Source of the DNA: Athalassotoga saccharophila
GTDB taxonomy: Bacteria; Thermotogota; Thermotogae; Mesoaciditogales; Mesoaciditogaceae
Assembly (NCBI RefSeq): GCF_009936215.1
Contig: NZ_AP019551.1
Coordinates: 1,264,708-1,328,707, forward strand
Reading direction: 5' to 3'
DNA length: 64,000 bases
The position numbers were made by a program, and so were the translations under genes. Of this stretch, positions 1 through 8,600 are shown piece by piece; the first letter of the stretch is position 1; each line of letters begins with the position of its first letter. Under the pieces are notes generated by a model. That model saw only the letters and a program-made list of their open reading frames with translations, searched no databases and was not told the DNA's origin.

Positions 1-382
1 CTTCTGTTATCGAGATGTCTTCGGGAGGCCAATGTATAAGATAAAGATCGAGATGATCTGTTCCAAGTCTTTTAAGCGATCCTTCGACAGATTTGATCAT
101 GTCTTTAATTTTAAGATGATTTGGCCAGACCTTCGATGTCAAAAAGACTTTATCTCTTCCGATCTCCTTTAGAGCCCTTCCAACCAATTCTTCCGTGTGG
201 CCTGATCCGTAATATTCTGCCGTGTCAATATGCGTCATTCCAAGTTCGACGGCCCTCACGATTGCCTTTATTGATTCTTTATCGTTAGATGGATCTGGCG
301 AAATCCCTCCACCCATTTCCCACGTACCAAGGCCTATTGCCGGAAGGAATTCATCCGTCTTCCCGAGCCTCATTTTTTTCAT
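1..382 (-). CDS. Aldo/keto reductase, C-terminal part outside the window
   Basis: The reverse-strand frame is open from an ATG at 382 to the left edge, giving about 127 N-terminal residues of an NAD(P)H-dependent carbonyl reductase. Visible family marks are IGLGTWEMGG near the N-terminus, HIDTAEYYGSG (with the Asp and Tyr of the AKR catalytic tetrad), TSKVWP (the catalytic Lys) and LIHWP. The start is set by overlap: the upstream SPW gene ends in TGA at 381-379, so the two share ATGA and are probably translationally coupled. The substrate cannot be told; bacterial AKRs of this type usually act on 2-oxo aldehydes or sugars, and the glyoxalase-fold gene two positions upstream would fit aldehyde detoxification, but that is inference. 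Confidence 0.88.
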   Translation of the reverse strand, partial: MKKMRLGKTDEFLPAIGLGTWEMGGGISPDPSNDKESIKAIVRAVELGMTHIDTAEYYGSGHTEELVGRALKEIGRDKVFLTSKVWPNHLKIKDMIKSVEGSLKRLGTDHLDLYLIHWPPEDISITE

Positions 383-696
383 TTTACCACCTGCTTTCTC
401 TCAATTAGAGACATTATAATGATCAAAATGCCTATAAAGAGACTATTTACCATATTGATATCTTTTTGCATAAAAAAAGGCACAAAAGATATAAAAGATA
501 TCCATATTCCAGATAGAATTATGATTATGACTGAAAAGTTTGTATCTTTTATCATCAAAAAGCCAAAAAGTATCACAAGTATACCCATGAAAAAGTTATT
601 CCACAAATCAGCGGGCATATTCAAAATGTAAGGGAGAAATGCCGAAATCGCAAACCAAAATCCTAAAATCATTGTTACGATCTTTTGCCATCTCAT
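379..696 (-). CDS. SPW-repeat family integral membrane protein
   Basis: A 105-residue protein with four predicted membrane helices arranged as two similar halves. Each half has the pattern of the SPW repeat family: an aromatic-rich helix (GFWFAISAFLPYI, then SGIWISFISFVPF), a short polar turn with W/N (LWNNFF, VNSLF), then a second helix (MGILVILFGFLM, IGILIIIMSLI). SPW proteins are small membrane proteins of unknown function, so no activity is assigned. The gene sits between the VOC gene (4-nt gap upstream) and the aldo/keto reductase, whose ATG overlaps its TGA. All three probably form one transcript running leftward. Confidence 0.72.
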   Translation of the reverse strand: MRWQKIVTMILGFWFAISAFLPYILNMPADLWNNFFMGILVILFGFLMIKDTNFSVIIIILSGIWISFISFVPFFMQKDINMVNSLFIGILIIIMSLIERKQVVK

Positions 697-700
697 ACCA

Positions 701-1111
701 TCATCTCGATGCTTTGTACTGAGGTGATTTGTCAGATATTTCCATCAATTCTATTCTGTTTCCATCCGGATCTTTTATCCAGCATTGCCAGTTGAAATCC
801 TTTCCCTGTTTTGGATCTACGTCTATGATGACATTCTTCTTTTTAAGTTCTTCGGCGACCTTCTGGATATCATCGACTTCAAAGCAAAGGTGTGAAAATC
901 CTGCCTCGTTTTGAGAATGTTCTTTCTTTTTTCCGCCATAGAAAAGTTCTATGAATTGATTTTTGCCCACTTTTATGTAGTTTATCCAGGGCTTCCCTTC
1001 GTCATCTCTTATTTCGAATGCCTTTTCAAATCCGAGTTGATCGCAGTAGAAATGAAGAGATTTTTCCATGTCGCTTACGGTATACGCAACATGTGCTATT
1101 CCTTTGATCAC
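701..1111 (-). CDS. VOC (glyoxalase/bleomycin-resistance fold) family protein
   Basis: A 136-residue single-domain protein with two beta-alpha-beta-beta-beta modules typical of vicinal oxygen chelate enzymes. Expected metal positions are visible: H in IAHVAYTV, E in FIELFYG, H in SHLCFEVDD and E in NRIELMEI. The C-terminal motif DPDGNRIEL is characteristic of the lactoylglutathione lyase branch. Translation probably starts at GTG 1111, about ten bases after AAGGAGATGG. It is the first gene of a leftward unit with an SPW membrane protein and an aldo/keto reductase. Glyoxalase I, methylmalonyl-CoA epimerase or a resistance protein are all possible; the sequence alone does not decide. Confidence 0.85.
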   Translation of the reverse strand: MIKGIAHVAYTVSDMEKSLHFYCDQLGFEKAFEIRDDEGKPWINYIKVGKNQFIELFYGGKKKEHSQNEAGFSHLCFEVDDIQKVAEELKKKNVIIDVDPKQGKDFNWQCWIKDPDGNRIELMEISDKSPQYKASR

Positions 1112-1124
1112 CTATACCATCTCC

Positions 1125-1154
1125 TTGTTGGACATATCATTTCAATTATATAAT
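1125..1154. promoter_or_regulatory. Divergent promoter region with overlapping -10 boxes
   Basis: Between the VOC gene (minus) and the DUF364 gene (plus), ATTATATAAT at 1145-1154 reads as TATAAT on the plus strand (1149-1154) and on the minus strand (1150-1145). A plus-strand -35 candidate TTGTTG lies at 1125-1130, 18 bases upstream. No good minus-strand -35 is visible. The call rests on the hexamers only. Confidence 0.4.
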
Positions 1155-1250
1155 GAATCCGTCGAATAACCATTCACGTGTCGTTTGGATACCTGTGGTA
1201 TATTTATATGGATCATGTTTGGACCAAATTCGATACGAGGAGGATTTAGA

Positions 1251-1991
1251 ATGGACAGGTATGAGATCTTAAAATCAAGAGCAAAGTTGAGCGGGAAAGG
1301 TCTAAAAGTTGAAGATTACGTTATGGGTATAGGGCTGTGCGCTGTACTTTTGAATAACGGAAATGCCGGCGTTTCCTATACAGACAGAAAATCTATACCA
1401 TGGGGATGTTCTCTCTACGACACGCTTCCAAAAACGGGTATTCCAGTTGAAGAATTCATAGAATTTTTCGATTCTTCAGACGTGCTTCTCAACGCACTCG
1501 GAACGGCTGCAATAAATGCCTGTCTTAACACGTCAAAATATGAAGAAGGGGACGTCATGGATGCAGTAAAATTAAGCGCAAGCGATTCAGTTGCCATGAT
1601 AGGATATTTTGATCCGATGATATCGAATATAAAAAGACAGGTCAAATCTCTTTACATCTTTGAGAGAGAAAGGCAACAAACGACGTGGCCTCAACCTGCT
1701 CTCGGCCCCGAAATGATCCCTGATATTCTTCCGAAGAGTGACGTTGTTATTATTTCCGCAACAACCGTGATGAATAAAACCTTCGATGATATCGTAAAAT
1801 ACATCAAAACGCCACGCACAATTCTTCTCGGTCCTTCTGCCCCGATGGTGCCGGATGTATTTCCAGAAATAAAGGTATTTGGCGGAACAATAATAACTCC
1901 TCCGGCTTTAAAGGTAATCGCGCACGGAGGAGGAACGAGAAATCTCTACAGGGAAAAGGTTGGAAAGAAAGTGATACTTGTTGTTAACTGA
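1251..1991 (+). CDS. DUF364 family protein (putative heavy-metal chelation/Rossmann protein)
   Basis: A 246-residue protein. The ATG at 1251 is chosen because GAGGAGG lies just upstream; a longer frame from 1185 has no ribosome site. The N-terminal half (residues 1-95) resembles the DUF4213 cap with GLCAVLL and WGCSLYDTLP. The C-terminal half is the DUF364 Rossmann-like domain: SVAMIGYFDPM, DVVIISATTVMNKTFDDI, TILLGPSAPMVPDVF. In the family, DUF364 proteins often lie beside metal or molybdenum transport genes, but nothing of that kind is here. The gene ends convergently inside sufB, with an 8-nt overlap of the two coding ends. Function is unknown. Confidence 0.8.
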   Translation: MDRYEILKSRAKLSGKGLKVEDYVMGIGLCAVLLNNGNAGVSYTDRKSIPWGCSLYDTLPKTGIPVEEFIEFFDSSDVLLNALGTAAINACLNTSKYEEGDVMDAVKLSASDSVAMIGYFDPMISNIKRQVKSLYIFERERQQTTWPQPALGPEMIPDILPKSDVVIISATTVMNKTFDDIVKYIKTPRTILLGPSAPMVPDVFPEIKVFGGTIITPPALKVIAHGGGTRNLYREKVGKKVILVVN

Positions 1992-2943
1992 GCATACCTT
2001 TTATTATGAATTCAGTCGCTTCTTCTTCGCTCATACCCTTTGCGACGAGGGTGGCAAGTTGTTTTGAATTTATCCTTCCTATAGAAGCCTCATGGGTTAA
2101 TTCCGATAGATCGTTTGTAACCTTTAAAACGGGTAGAGTCGCAACGTCTACCTGATTTCCTTTTGTCACCTCGGTACATTCTATGTGTCCTTTTGAGTAA
2201 GGGGCATTTCCGAAGGCTTCATTTATTATCCTCGCGTGTGTCTGATCCGTTGCCACGATGGTGCTTTTGGCTATTCCGTGGGCATTTTTACCGTTAAGAC
2301 CAAGACTTTCTTTTATGTTTATTTCATCATTTGCCTTTCCTCTAACTTTACTTTCGAGATTTGCAATGGCACCATCTTTTAGATCGACATCCATTTTGAC
2401 TACGAGTTTTCCTACCCTTGTCCTTGTCAATTCAAAGGTATTGCTGTATCTTCCATTTTCATCTACAATGGCATGTGTTTCGGAAATGACCGTTACCCCG
2501 CCTTCTTCTGAGTGAAAATGAGCATCGGCGTAGGTCATGGTGGCATTTTTACCTATTTTTACTATGGCAGTCATTTTGTGCGTCAATTTAGTTGACCACG
2601 GAAAAGAGCAGTGAGAAATGAAATTTACGCTTGCACCATCTTCAATTATGAATTCAAAATTTATCCTTTGTTCTCCCTCTTTTCCAAGGAAACCAGTACA
2701 AAGGTGAATAGGCATTGCGATCTTCTTGCCCTTAAGAATCCTTATCTTTGCCCATACTCCCAAATCTTGTTTGCCGGCCTCTATTTCGACGCCTTCCACG
2801 TTGTTAAGACCTATCACCTTATCTCCGCTTATTATTATTGAGGCAATACGTTTATCAAGCAGATTGTCTGCCTTTCCACCACTTTTTTCGTAAGCCTCGG
2901 CTATTTTTTCGAATTCTTTTGAATAATCCGGCGCTATTCTCAT
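1984..2943 (-). CDS. sufB: SufB/SufD-family Fe-S scaffold protein
   Basis: A 319-residue SufB-like scaffold that assembles Fe-S clusters with the SufC ATPase. The C-terminal half is a right-handed beta-helix core with the family blocks GHIECTEV, ATLPVLKV, THEASIGRIN (Glu/His region involved in cluster assembly) and SEEEATEFIIKG. It is much shorter than standard SufB (about 470 residues) because the long N-terminal region is missing. A longer frame to 2991 exists, but ATG 2943 overlaps the sufC stop (ATGA), which fits coupling. No sufD, sufS, sufU or sufE lies nearby, so this resembles the minimal two-component SufBC (SMS) type known from archaea and some anaerobes. Confidence 0.88.
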   Translation of the reverse strand: MRIAPDYSKEFEKIAEAYEKSGGKADNLLDKRIASIIISGDKVIGLNNVEGVEIEAGKQDLGVWAKIRILKGKKIAMPIHLCTGFLGKEGEQRINFEFIIEDGASVNFISHCSFPWSTKLTHKMTAIVKIGKNATMTYADAHFHSEEGGVTVISETHAIVDENGRYSNTFELTRTRVGKLVVKMDVDLKDGAIANLESKVRGKANDEINIKESLGLNGKNAHGIAKSTIVATDQTHARIINEAFGNAPYSKGHIECTEVTKGNQVDVATLPVLKVTNDLSELTHEASIGRINSKQLATLVAKGMSEEEATEFIIKGMLS

Positions 2944-3677
2944 ATCATTTCCCTTTCTTTCACAAGATGGATTTCGTTCGGATGATCGCAAGCATCACAC
3001 ATTGACTTGTAATATTTGGATATTTCGACCGGATCGCCCTCTTTTAGAACTATTCCGGCGCACAAAAGGTAAGCATAGTCAGAGTTAATTGCTATTTCTT
3101 CTCTGTGTGTTATCGTTATGACCGCAATCTTCCTTTTGATCAGGGCATCTATGAATTTGTTTATCGTCTCTATAGACATCATATCTATTCCGGAATCTGG
3201 CTCATCGAGTATCACATACTTTGGATCGAGCATGTATATAGAGGCAAGTTCTATTCTCTTTCTCTCGCCACCACTTAAAGATCCATCAACATATCTTTTT
3301 AAATATTCGTCTCCGAGGCCAACGAGTTTAAGCGCATTTTTCATCTCCTCGAGAGACTTTTTTATCTTTCCTCCAAGGGTGAGATATTCGAGAACTCTTA
3401 TTCCGTCAAACCGGACATTTTCTTGAAAGGCTATGGTAATTCCCATCTGAGCCCTTTTACTCATGTCAAGGTCGGTTATATCGACACCATCGAGATAGAT
3501 CCTTCCGGATTGAGGCCTGTAATCTTCCATTCCCATTATCATATTCGCAACGGTAGATTTACCAGTGCCGTTATTTCCGAGAACGGTGTATCTTTTACCG
3601 ATCTCGAATTTCATGTTCAATCTCTTGAGTATGACCTTACCATCTATTTCAAGATGGATATCCCTCAATTCAAGCAT
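2940..3677 (-). CDS. sufC: SufC Fe-S assembly ATPase
   Basis: A 245-residue ABC-type ATPase that drives the SufB scaffold. Visible motifs are Walker A GNNGTGKST (residues 34-42), the Q-loop AFQEN, signature LSGGERKR (about 134-141), Walker B YVILDEPDSGID and the H-loop ITHREE. AFQENVRFDGIRV and the DSGID after Walker B are typical of SufC rather than of transporters. Unusually, the tail carries CDACDH (C227, C230, H232), a possible metal or cluster site. ATG 3677 follows GAAGGTGAAAAA. It lies 10 bases after the SDR gene and its stop overlaps the sufB start. Confidence 0.94.
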   Translation of the reverse strand: MLELRDIHLEIDGKVILKRLNMKFEIGKRYTVLGNNGTGKSTVANMIMGMEDYRPQSGRIYLDGVDITDLDMSKRAQMGITIAFQENVRFDGIRVLEYLTLGGKIKKSLEEMKNALKLVGLGDEYLKRYVDGSLSGGERKRIELASIYMLDPKYVILDEPDSGIDMMSIETINKFIDALIKRKIAVITITHREEIAINSDYAYLLCAGIVLKEGDPVEISKYYKSMCDACDHPNEIHLVKEREMI

Positions 3678-3687
3678 TTTTTCACCT

Positions 3688-4419
3688 TCAAATGATCATT
3701 CCCCCATCTACCCCTATTACCTGACCGGTTATGTACGATGATTCGTTTGAAGCCAAAAAGAGTATGACGTTGGCTATTTCTACGGGTTCTGCAAGTCTTC
3801 CAAGCAATGTTTTTGATTTTATCTCATCTATCTTTTCTTTCGACAAACCCGATATCAAAGGGGTTCTAACGTATCCCGGCGCTATGGCATTCACGCGTAT
3901 TCCATATCTTGCAAATTCTTTGGCCCATACCTTTGCCAAGACGTTAACGCCCGCTTTCGACGCAGAGTAAGCGCTTTGACCCGGATTGCCGTAAACTCCC
4001 ACTATCGAAGAAACATTCACAACGACACCGCCATTCTGCTTTACCATGTATTTCATGACGGCCTTTGTGGTGTTGTATGTACCTTTCAAATTCACATTTA
4101 GAGTGAAATCAAAATCTTCTAAGTTATTTTCAAGTAAAGGTTTTTCTCTTACAGATCCAGCATTATTGATTAATACATCTATGCGACCAAGGTCTTTGGC
4201 TATCGCGTCAACGACCCTTTCAACTTCCGAAAAATCTGTGACATCCATTTTGTATGTTCTGTATTTTATGCCCAGCGCCTTCTGTGCTTCTTCAAGTCCT
4301 TTCTCATTTACATCGCACGCGGCAACAACGCTTCCCTCTGAAAGAAATTTCTTCGCTGTCTCAAGTCCAATTCCCGAGGCGGCACCAGTTATAAGGGTTA
4401 CCTTATCCCTGAATTTCAC
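3688..4419 (-). CDS. Short-chain dehydrogenase/reductase, FabG-like
   Basis: A 243-residue classical SDR. It has the nucleotide-binding TGAASGIG (about 11-18), NNAG (85-88), and a catalytic Ser near 137-138, Tyr 151 and Lys 155 in YSASK. The end, ITGQVIGVDGGM, is typical of the FabG (3-oxoacyl-ACP reductase) branch. I take GTG 4419 as the start: GAAGGTGATC directly upstream is a long ribosome site at the right distance, while an upstream GTG at 4428 lies inside that site. Its place between an S9 peptidase and sufCB suggests a shared transcript but no shared pathway. FabG or another ketoreductase is likely; the fab cluster is not in this window. Confidence 0.9.
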   Translation of the reverse strand: MKFRDKVTLITGAASGIGLETAKKFLSEGSVVAACDVNEKGLEEAQKALGIKYRTYKMDVTDFSEVERVVDAIAKDLGRIDVLINNAGSVREKPLLENNLEDFDFTLNVNLKGTYNTTKAVMKYMVKQNGGVVVNVSSIVGVYGNPGQSAYSASKAGVNVLAKVWAKEFARYGIRVNAIAPGYVRTPLISGLSKEKIDEIKSKTLLGRLAEPVEIANVILFLASNESSYITGQVIGVDGGMII

Positions 4420-4456
4420 TTTGATCACCTTCTAATCTATACTAATTATATCATAT

Positions 4457-6346
4457 TTAAAGGTACTTTTTAAACCATTCAACTATCAGATTTAATCTTT
4501 TTATTCTGTGGTATGGCTTTCCCGATCTTGAGAGTTCGTGATTTTCCGAAGGAAAGAGTGCGAGTTTTGCCTCCTTTCCAAAGTATCTGAGAGCCGTAAA
4601 GAACTGGAATGCCTCTACCATGTAACATCTGTAATCTTCCATTGAGTGGATCATCAAAAGCGGGGTTTGAACATTTTTCACGTGTGTTAAAGGAGACATC
4701 TCCATGTATCCTTTTGTGTTGGACCAAGGATCACCTCCGAGTTGATCCGGACCAAAGAAATATCCTATGTCCGTCGTTCCAAAGAATGAAATCCAGTTGC
4801 TTATCGATCTTTGAGAGACGGCCGCTTTGAATTTGTTCGTTTGTGTTACTATCCAGTTTGTCATGAATCCACCGTAAGATCCACCTGTCACACCAAGCCT
4901 CTTTCCGTCTATAAAGTCATACTTTTTTATCGCTTCATCTACAACCTCGATGATGTCTTGATAATCTCTCTTTCCGTAATTTCCATATATATAGGAGAAT
5001 TCTTCACCGTATCCATCACTTCCTCTTGGATTTGAAAAGATAACCGCAAAACCATTTGATGCAAGTATTTGAAATTCAAGAAAGAAAGCATTTCCGTAAG
5101 CCGTGCGGGGACCACCGTGAATTTCAAGAACGGCAGGATATTTCTTTCCTTTCTCGTAATCTGCAGGTTTCATAATCCAGGCGTCCACCGTTTTACCGTC
5201 CGAAGTTTTGACGGCAAAATATTCGGGCGTCGATACTTTGAATTTTTTCAGATCGTTGAAGCGAGAAAGTTTTCTCTCTTTACCATCTTTGTAAATGTAC
5301 AATTCATCGAGACTTGTAAAATTCATTGCGAGAAATGCGATATTACCATCTGAAACGCTAAAACCTGAGATGGATCTCTGACCCGAGATTACCTCTTCAA
5401 CCTTCCCATCATGGGCAATATATATTTTGGAAAGCGGCCCTTCCGTCATCATGAAATATATACCTTTTTGAGTCCAGAAGATTCTATTTGGTGAAGATCC
5501 TCGTGAGTCACTATTTATCGAATTACCTTTCGGAAGATCTATATCGCAAACTTTTTTCATTTTTCCTTTCAAATCCATCGTGAATAACCTTTCATTTGTA
5601 AATGAACCGTGGGCAAGATCCGAAATCATGACGGCCAGTTTTGAAGAATCAGGGCTCCATGAGATGTTTCCGATTGAAAGATTAGATTCTGTGAGTTTTT
5701 TAATCTTGCCATTGATTTCTAAGATGAAAAGATCAGACACAAGCGGATGATGTTCCATATCTGTTGCCTCGACGAAAGCAATGTATTTCCCGTCCGGAGA
5801 GACGGCAAAGTTGAAAATCTCTCCTTTTTCATCTGTAAGTTGTTTTTTTGTACCATTTTTCTTTACAAGAAAAAGTTGTTTTTTGACGTTATAGACAAAG
5901 CCCTCTCCATTTGCCCAGAAAGGTATCTTATCTATTTCATGAACATCGTCCTTTATCTTTTTGTTGGATTTCTGCTTTTCTTTTATGGCAACTGACAGGA
6001 CAAGTTCATCGTTGTTAAGCCACCCAAGATCTGTTATTTGATCTTCAAAATGAAGGACTTTTTTTGCCTCCCCGCCTTTTGAGTTTATAATCATCAAATC
6101 AGATCCGTTATCGTTTGATCTCACAAAAGCAATCTCCGATCCATCAGATGACCATCTTGGAGAGGAATCTTTACCAGTCGTAAATTGAAAAATACGCCCG
6201 TCATACATGTAAATAGATTTATCATATCCATCCTGTTTTTCATTTGCCTTGCTAATGGTAAAAACTATCCTTTTTCCGAAAGGATCTATCTGTGGATCTC
6301 CCGGGAATTTCAAGTCTAAAAAGGTTTCAGAAGAAAATTTCTTCAT
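4457..6346 (-). CDS. S9 family prolyl oligopeptidase / acylaminoacyl peptidase
   Basis: A 629-residue cytoplasmic serine peptidase that cleaves short peptides. The N-terminal two thirds has WD40-like propeller repeats (SSPRWSSDGSEIAFV, FNFAVSPDGKYIAFV, ISWSPDSSKLAV). The C-terminal third is an alpha/beta hydrolase with the nucleophile in GGSYGG (Ser about 490), Asp in SMEDYR (about 571) and His in SENHELS (about 603). There is no signal peptide. ATG 6346 sits nine bases after AAGGAG; the ATG at 6355 touches that site and is unlikely. It begins the leftward S9-SDR-sufC-sufB run, which itself reads away from the rpmH promoter. Confidence 0.92.
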   Translation of the reverse strand: MKKFSSETFLDLKFPGDPQIDPFGKRIVFTISKANEKQDGYDKSIYMYDGRIFQFTTGKDSSPRWSSDGSEIAFVRSNDNGSDLMIINSKGGEAKKVLHFEDQITDLGWLNNDELVLSVAIKEKQKSNKKIKDDVHEIDKIPFWANGEGFVYNVKKQLFLVKKNGTKKQLTDEKGEIFNFAVSPDGKYIAFVEATDMEHHPLVSDLFILEINGKIKKLTESNLSIGNISWSPDSSKLAVMISDLAHGSFTNERLFTMDLKGKMKKVCDIDLPKGNSINSDSRGSSPNRIFWTQKGIYFMMTEGPLSKIYIAHDGKVEEVISGQRSISGFSVSDGNIAFLAMNFTSLDELYIYKDGKERKLSRFNDLKKFKVSTPEYFAVKTSDGKTVDAWIMKPADYEKGKKYPAVLEIHGGPRTAYGNAFFLEFQILASNGFAVIFSNPRGSDGYGEEFSYIYGNYGKRDYQDIIEVVDEAIKKYDFIDGKRLGVTGGSYGGFMTNWIVTQTNKFKAAVSQRSISNWISFFGTTDIGYFFGPDQLGGDPWSNTKGYMEMSPLTHVKNVQTPLLMIHSMEDYRCYMVEAFQFFTALRYFGKEAKLALFPSENHELSRSGKPYHRIKRLNLIVEWFKKYL

Positions 6347-6419
6347 GGGAATCATCTCCTTTTATAACTTTTATTTTCATTATACTACTTAACGGTAATT
6401 GAACAGAATCAAATTGATC

Positions 6420-6448
6420 TTGACAATGTTTCATTCACTTTGTATAAT
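6420..6448 (+). promoter_or_regulatory. Consensus sigma-70-type promoter of the rpmH operon
   Basis: TTGACA at 6420-6425, a 17-base spacer and TATAAT at 6443-6448: both hexamers are perfect. It is followed by a short leader with AAGGAGG before rpmH at 6481. This is what one expects for a strongly expressed ribosomal-protein gene and probably serves the whole following overlapping run. Confidence 0.88.
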
Positions 6449-6480
6449 CATTTTACAAGACATGCTAAGGAGGTTGCTTT

Positions 6481-6615
6481 ATGAAACGTACCTATCAGCC
6501 AAAGAGCAGAAAAAGGGCTAAAACTCACGGTTTCCTCTCAAGAATGAGAACGAATTCTGGAAGACGTGTTTTAAGTAACAGAAGAAGGGCTGGAAGAAAA
6601 AGATTAACGGTTTGA
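6481..6615 (+). CDS. rpmH: Ribosomal protein L34 (bL34)
   Basis: A 44-residue, extremely basic protein starting [18 protein letters not shown] and continuing [18 protein letters not shown], which is diagnostic for bL34 of the large subunit. Length matches the family exactly. AAGGAGG precedes the ATG at good spacing and a perfect promoter lies at 6420-6448. The stop TGA (6613-6615) overlaps the TTG start of rnpA as TTGA, the rpmH-rnpA linkage conserved in most bacteria. Confidence 0.97.
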   Translation: MKRTYQPKSRKRAKTHGFLSRMRTNSGRRVLSNRRRAGRKRLTV

Positions 6616-6974
6616 ATACCTTTGAATCAATGAATCGAATCAAAAAGGAAAAGGATTTCCAAAGGATTTTTCTCGAAGGTCAAAGTGTATCGAATGATCT
6701 TTTAGTCGTGAAATACATCTTCAACGATCTTGGATGGCCACGGATAGGAATTGTGGTATCAAAAAAATTCGGAAAGGCTCATATCAGAAATCGATTCAAA
6801 AGGTATGTCCGTGAAACTTTCAGAACGAATAAACCTAAAAAAGGAATCGATATGATCGTCTTACCCAAAAAGGAATTGAAAGATCAGTTTGAAGAGATAA
6901 AATTCGATACATTCAGATCTTCTTTCCTTTTTTTACTCTCCAATCTTGAGAGGAAGAATTTAAATGAGGCTTAG
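6612..6974 (+). CDS. rnpA: Ribonuclease P protein component
   Basis: A 120-residue basic protein that binds RNase P RNA for tRNA 5' maturation. The RNR signature is present as [16 protein letters not shown], after the family block [12 protein letters not shown] take TTG 6612, which overlaps the rpmH stop; an ATG at 6630 would give a protein six residues shorter and is the alternative. The 3' end overlaps yidD by 11 bases. Order and overlaps indicate one rpmH-rnpA-yidD-yidC-jag message. Confidence 0.95.
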   Translation: MNTFESMNRIKKEKDFQRIFLEGQSVSNDLLVVKYIFNDLGWPRIGIVVSKKFGKAHIRNRFKRYVRETFRTNKPKKGIDMIVLPKKELKDQFEEIKFDTFRSSFLFLLSNLERKNLNEA

Positions 6975-7206
6975 GGATATACTTATAAAGCCTATAAGAT
7001 TTTACCAAAAGTACATTTCCCCTTTGAAACCCCCATCATGCAGGTTCACGCCAACCTGCTCTAATTATGCCATAGAAGCGATAGAAAGATTTGGCTTTAA
7101 GGGAGTAATACTTGCCGTATGGCGTGTTTTGAGATGTAATCCCTACAGTAAAGGTGGAGAAGATCCGGTACCGACAAAATTCATAATTGGAGGTAAACGC
7201 AGGTGA
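6964..7206 (+). CDS. yidD: Membrane protein insertion efficiency factor YidD
   Basis: An 80-residue protein of the YidD (UPF0161) family, which sits at the inner membrane and helps YidC-dependent insertion. Signature blocks are [27 protein letters not shown] (with the conserved Cys pair) and [17 protein letters not shown]. Length is normal. It overlaps rnpA by 11 bases and the GTG of yidC by four (GTGA), so all are translationally linked. Confidence 0.96.
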   Translation: MRLRDILIKPIRFYQKYISPLKPPSCRFTPTCSNYAIEAIERFGFKGVILAVWRVLRCNPYSKGGEDPVPTKFIIGGKRR

Positions 7207-8600
7207 CAAAAAATGTCTTTGTGCTACTATTTCTTGTCTTTACCCTAAGCGCTCTTGCCTTTGCTATACCGCAGGTGGAGGTATCGCTTTCGGCAACGAC
7301 GGCAACTGTCACGACAAAACTTTACAGATATTCTGTAGATCTTAAGACTGGAGTTTTGCAGAACGAGTATAGCGTCTTTTATGAAAATGTTCATTCGTGG
7401 GAAAACACAGGCGATGGTCTTGTGCTTTACTACGATGGTAAACCTCTGACGCCGTCAAGTTGGTCGATTTCTCCAAATGGACACGGTACTTTTCAGACAA
7501 AATCGAATGTAACTCTGAATTTCTTTTACGATGTTAATGGAGTTAATGTCGAAAAATCTATAACATTTGTCAACAATCCAAATTACGAAGTTGTCGTTTC
7601 TGTCAAAGCGCCAAAGGATATGACATTGTCCTTGACATTTCCAACGTTGGAAGCGAATTTCAACCGTTCAAGCGGAGAGGTCTTCGGATCTTACTACTCA
7701 AAAAAGGGCATAGTTACATTCACCTCTCTTTCAAATGGAATATTCAATGACGGTGGCGTTGCGACCTTTTCCGGAAATTTGGAAGCAAAAGTCTATATGG
7801 GACCTGTTAAAAACACGCTAATCTTTTCAGTTTTTCCAAAAGAACAAGGCGTTATATCCAATTTCATAGGCACCTATCCGGGATCGGAGCCATGGTATTC
7901 ATGGTTTATGTACATATTCGTGGCTTTTCTCAACTGGCTTTACGATCTGACAGGCAATTACGGATGGGCAATAATACTTTTTGGAATAATTGTAAGAGTG
8001 GTCCTCTATCCGCTTTTCCATGTCCAGTTAAAATCGATGCTCAAGATGAGAGACGTTCAGCCCAAAATTCAAGAACTTCAGAAGAAATACAAGGATCCAA
8101 AAAAGTTGCAAGAAGAGATGATGAAACTCTACAAAGCCGAAGGCGTGAATCCCACAGGAGGATGTCTTCCTCTTTTGATCCAACTTCCCATACTTGGGCT
8201 TCTATATTACGTCATTTTTTACTCGAGAGAGGTTTTTGCGTACAATCCCCAGTTTTTGATATGGAATGATCTGTCTGTTGGAGGTATTAATGAAAACATA
8301 ATTTTGTTGTTGCTTATCGTGTTTTTCACCCTTTGGTCTTCTTTGTGGACAAGCACAAAACCAAGTCAGGTATGGCTTTCTGCAGGCATGTCTGCTGTTG
8401 TTGAATTCATATTCATAGGCTTCCCGGTCGGCCTTTTCCTTTACTACACAACCTTTTCAGGAATGCAGGTTTTGACAAGTTACGTTGCGGCAAAGATTTA
8501 TAAAATGAAAGGTATAACGTGGAGAGAGTTGTTCGGAATGAATCCAAAAGTCCAGTGGGGGGACAAAAGATGGAAAAAACGTTCGAAGCCAAAAGCGTAG
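7203..8600 (+). CDS. yidC: Membrane protein insertase YidC/Oxa1 family
   Basis: A 465-residue insertase for Sec-dependent and independent membrane proteins. A signal-anchor (residues 1-20, ending ALAFA) is followed by a periplasmic beta-rich domain to about residue 225, as in Gram-negative-type YidC. The Oxa1 core starts near [16 protein letters not shown], then the hydrophilic-groove helix [12 protein letters not shown] (conserved Arg), the cytoplasmic coiled-coil hairpin [27 protein letters not shown] and further membrane segments, with a basic tail. The start is GTG 7203 with GGAGG upstream. jag begins inside its last codons. Confidence 0.95.
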   Translation: MTKNVFVLLFLVFTLSALAFAIPQVEVSLSATTATVTTKLYRYSVDLKTGVLQNEYSVFYENVHSWENTGDGLVLYYDGKPLTPSSWSISPNGHGTFQTKSNVTLNFFYDVNGVNVEKSITFVNNPNYEVVVSVKAPKDMTLSLTFPTLEANFNRSSGEVFGSYYSKKGIVTFTSLSNGIFNDGGVATFSGNLEAKVYMGPVKNTLIFSVFPKEQGVISNFIGTYPGSEPWYSWFMYIFVAFLNWLYDLTGNYGWAIILFGIIVRVVLYPLFHVQLKSMLKMRDVQPKIQELQKKYKDPKKLQEEMMKLYKAEGVNPTGGCLPLLIQLPILGLLYYVIFYSREVFAYNPQFLIWNDLSVGGINENIILLLLIVFFTLWSSLWTSTKPSQVWLSAGMSAVVEFIFIGFPVGLFLYYTTFSGMQVLTSYVAAKIYKMKGITWRELFGMNPKVQWGDKRWKKRSKPKA

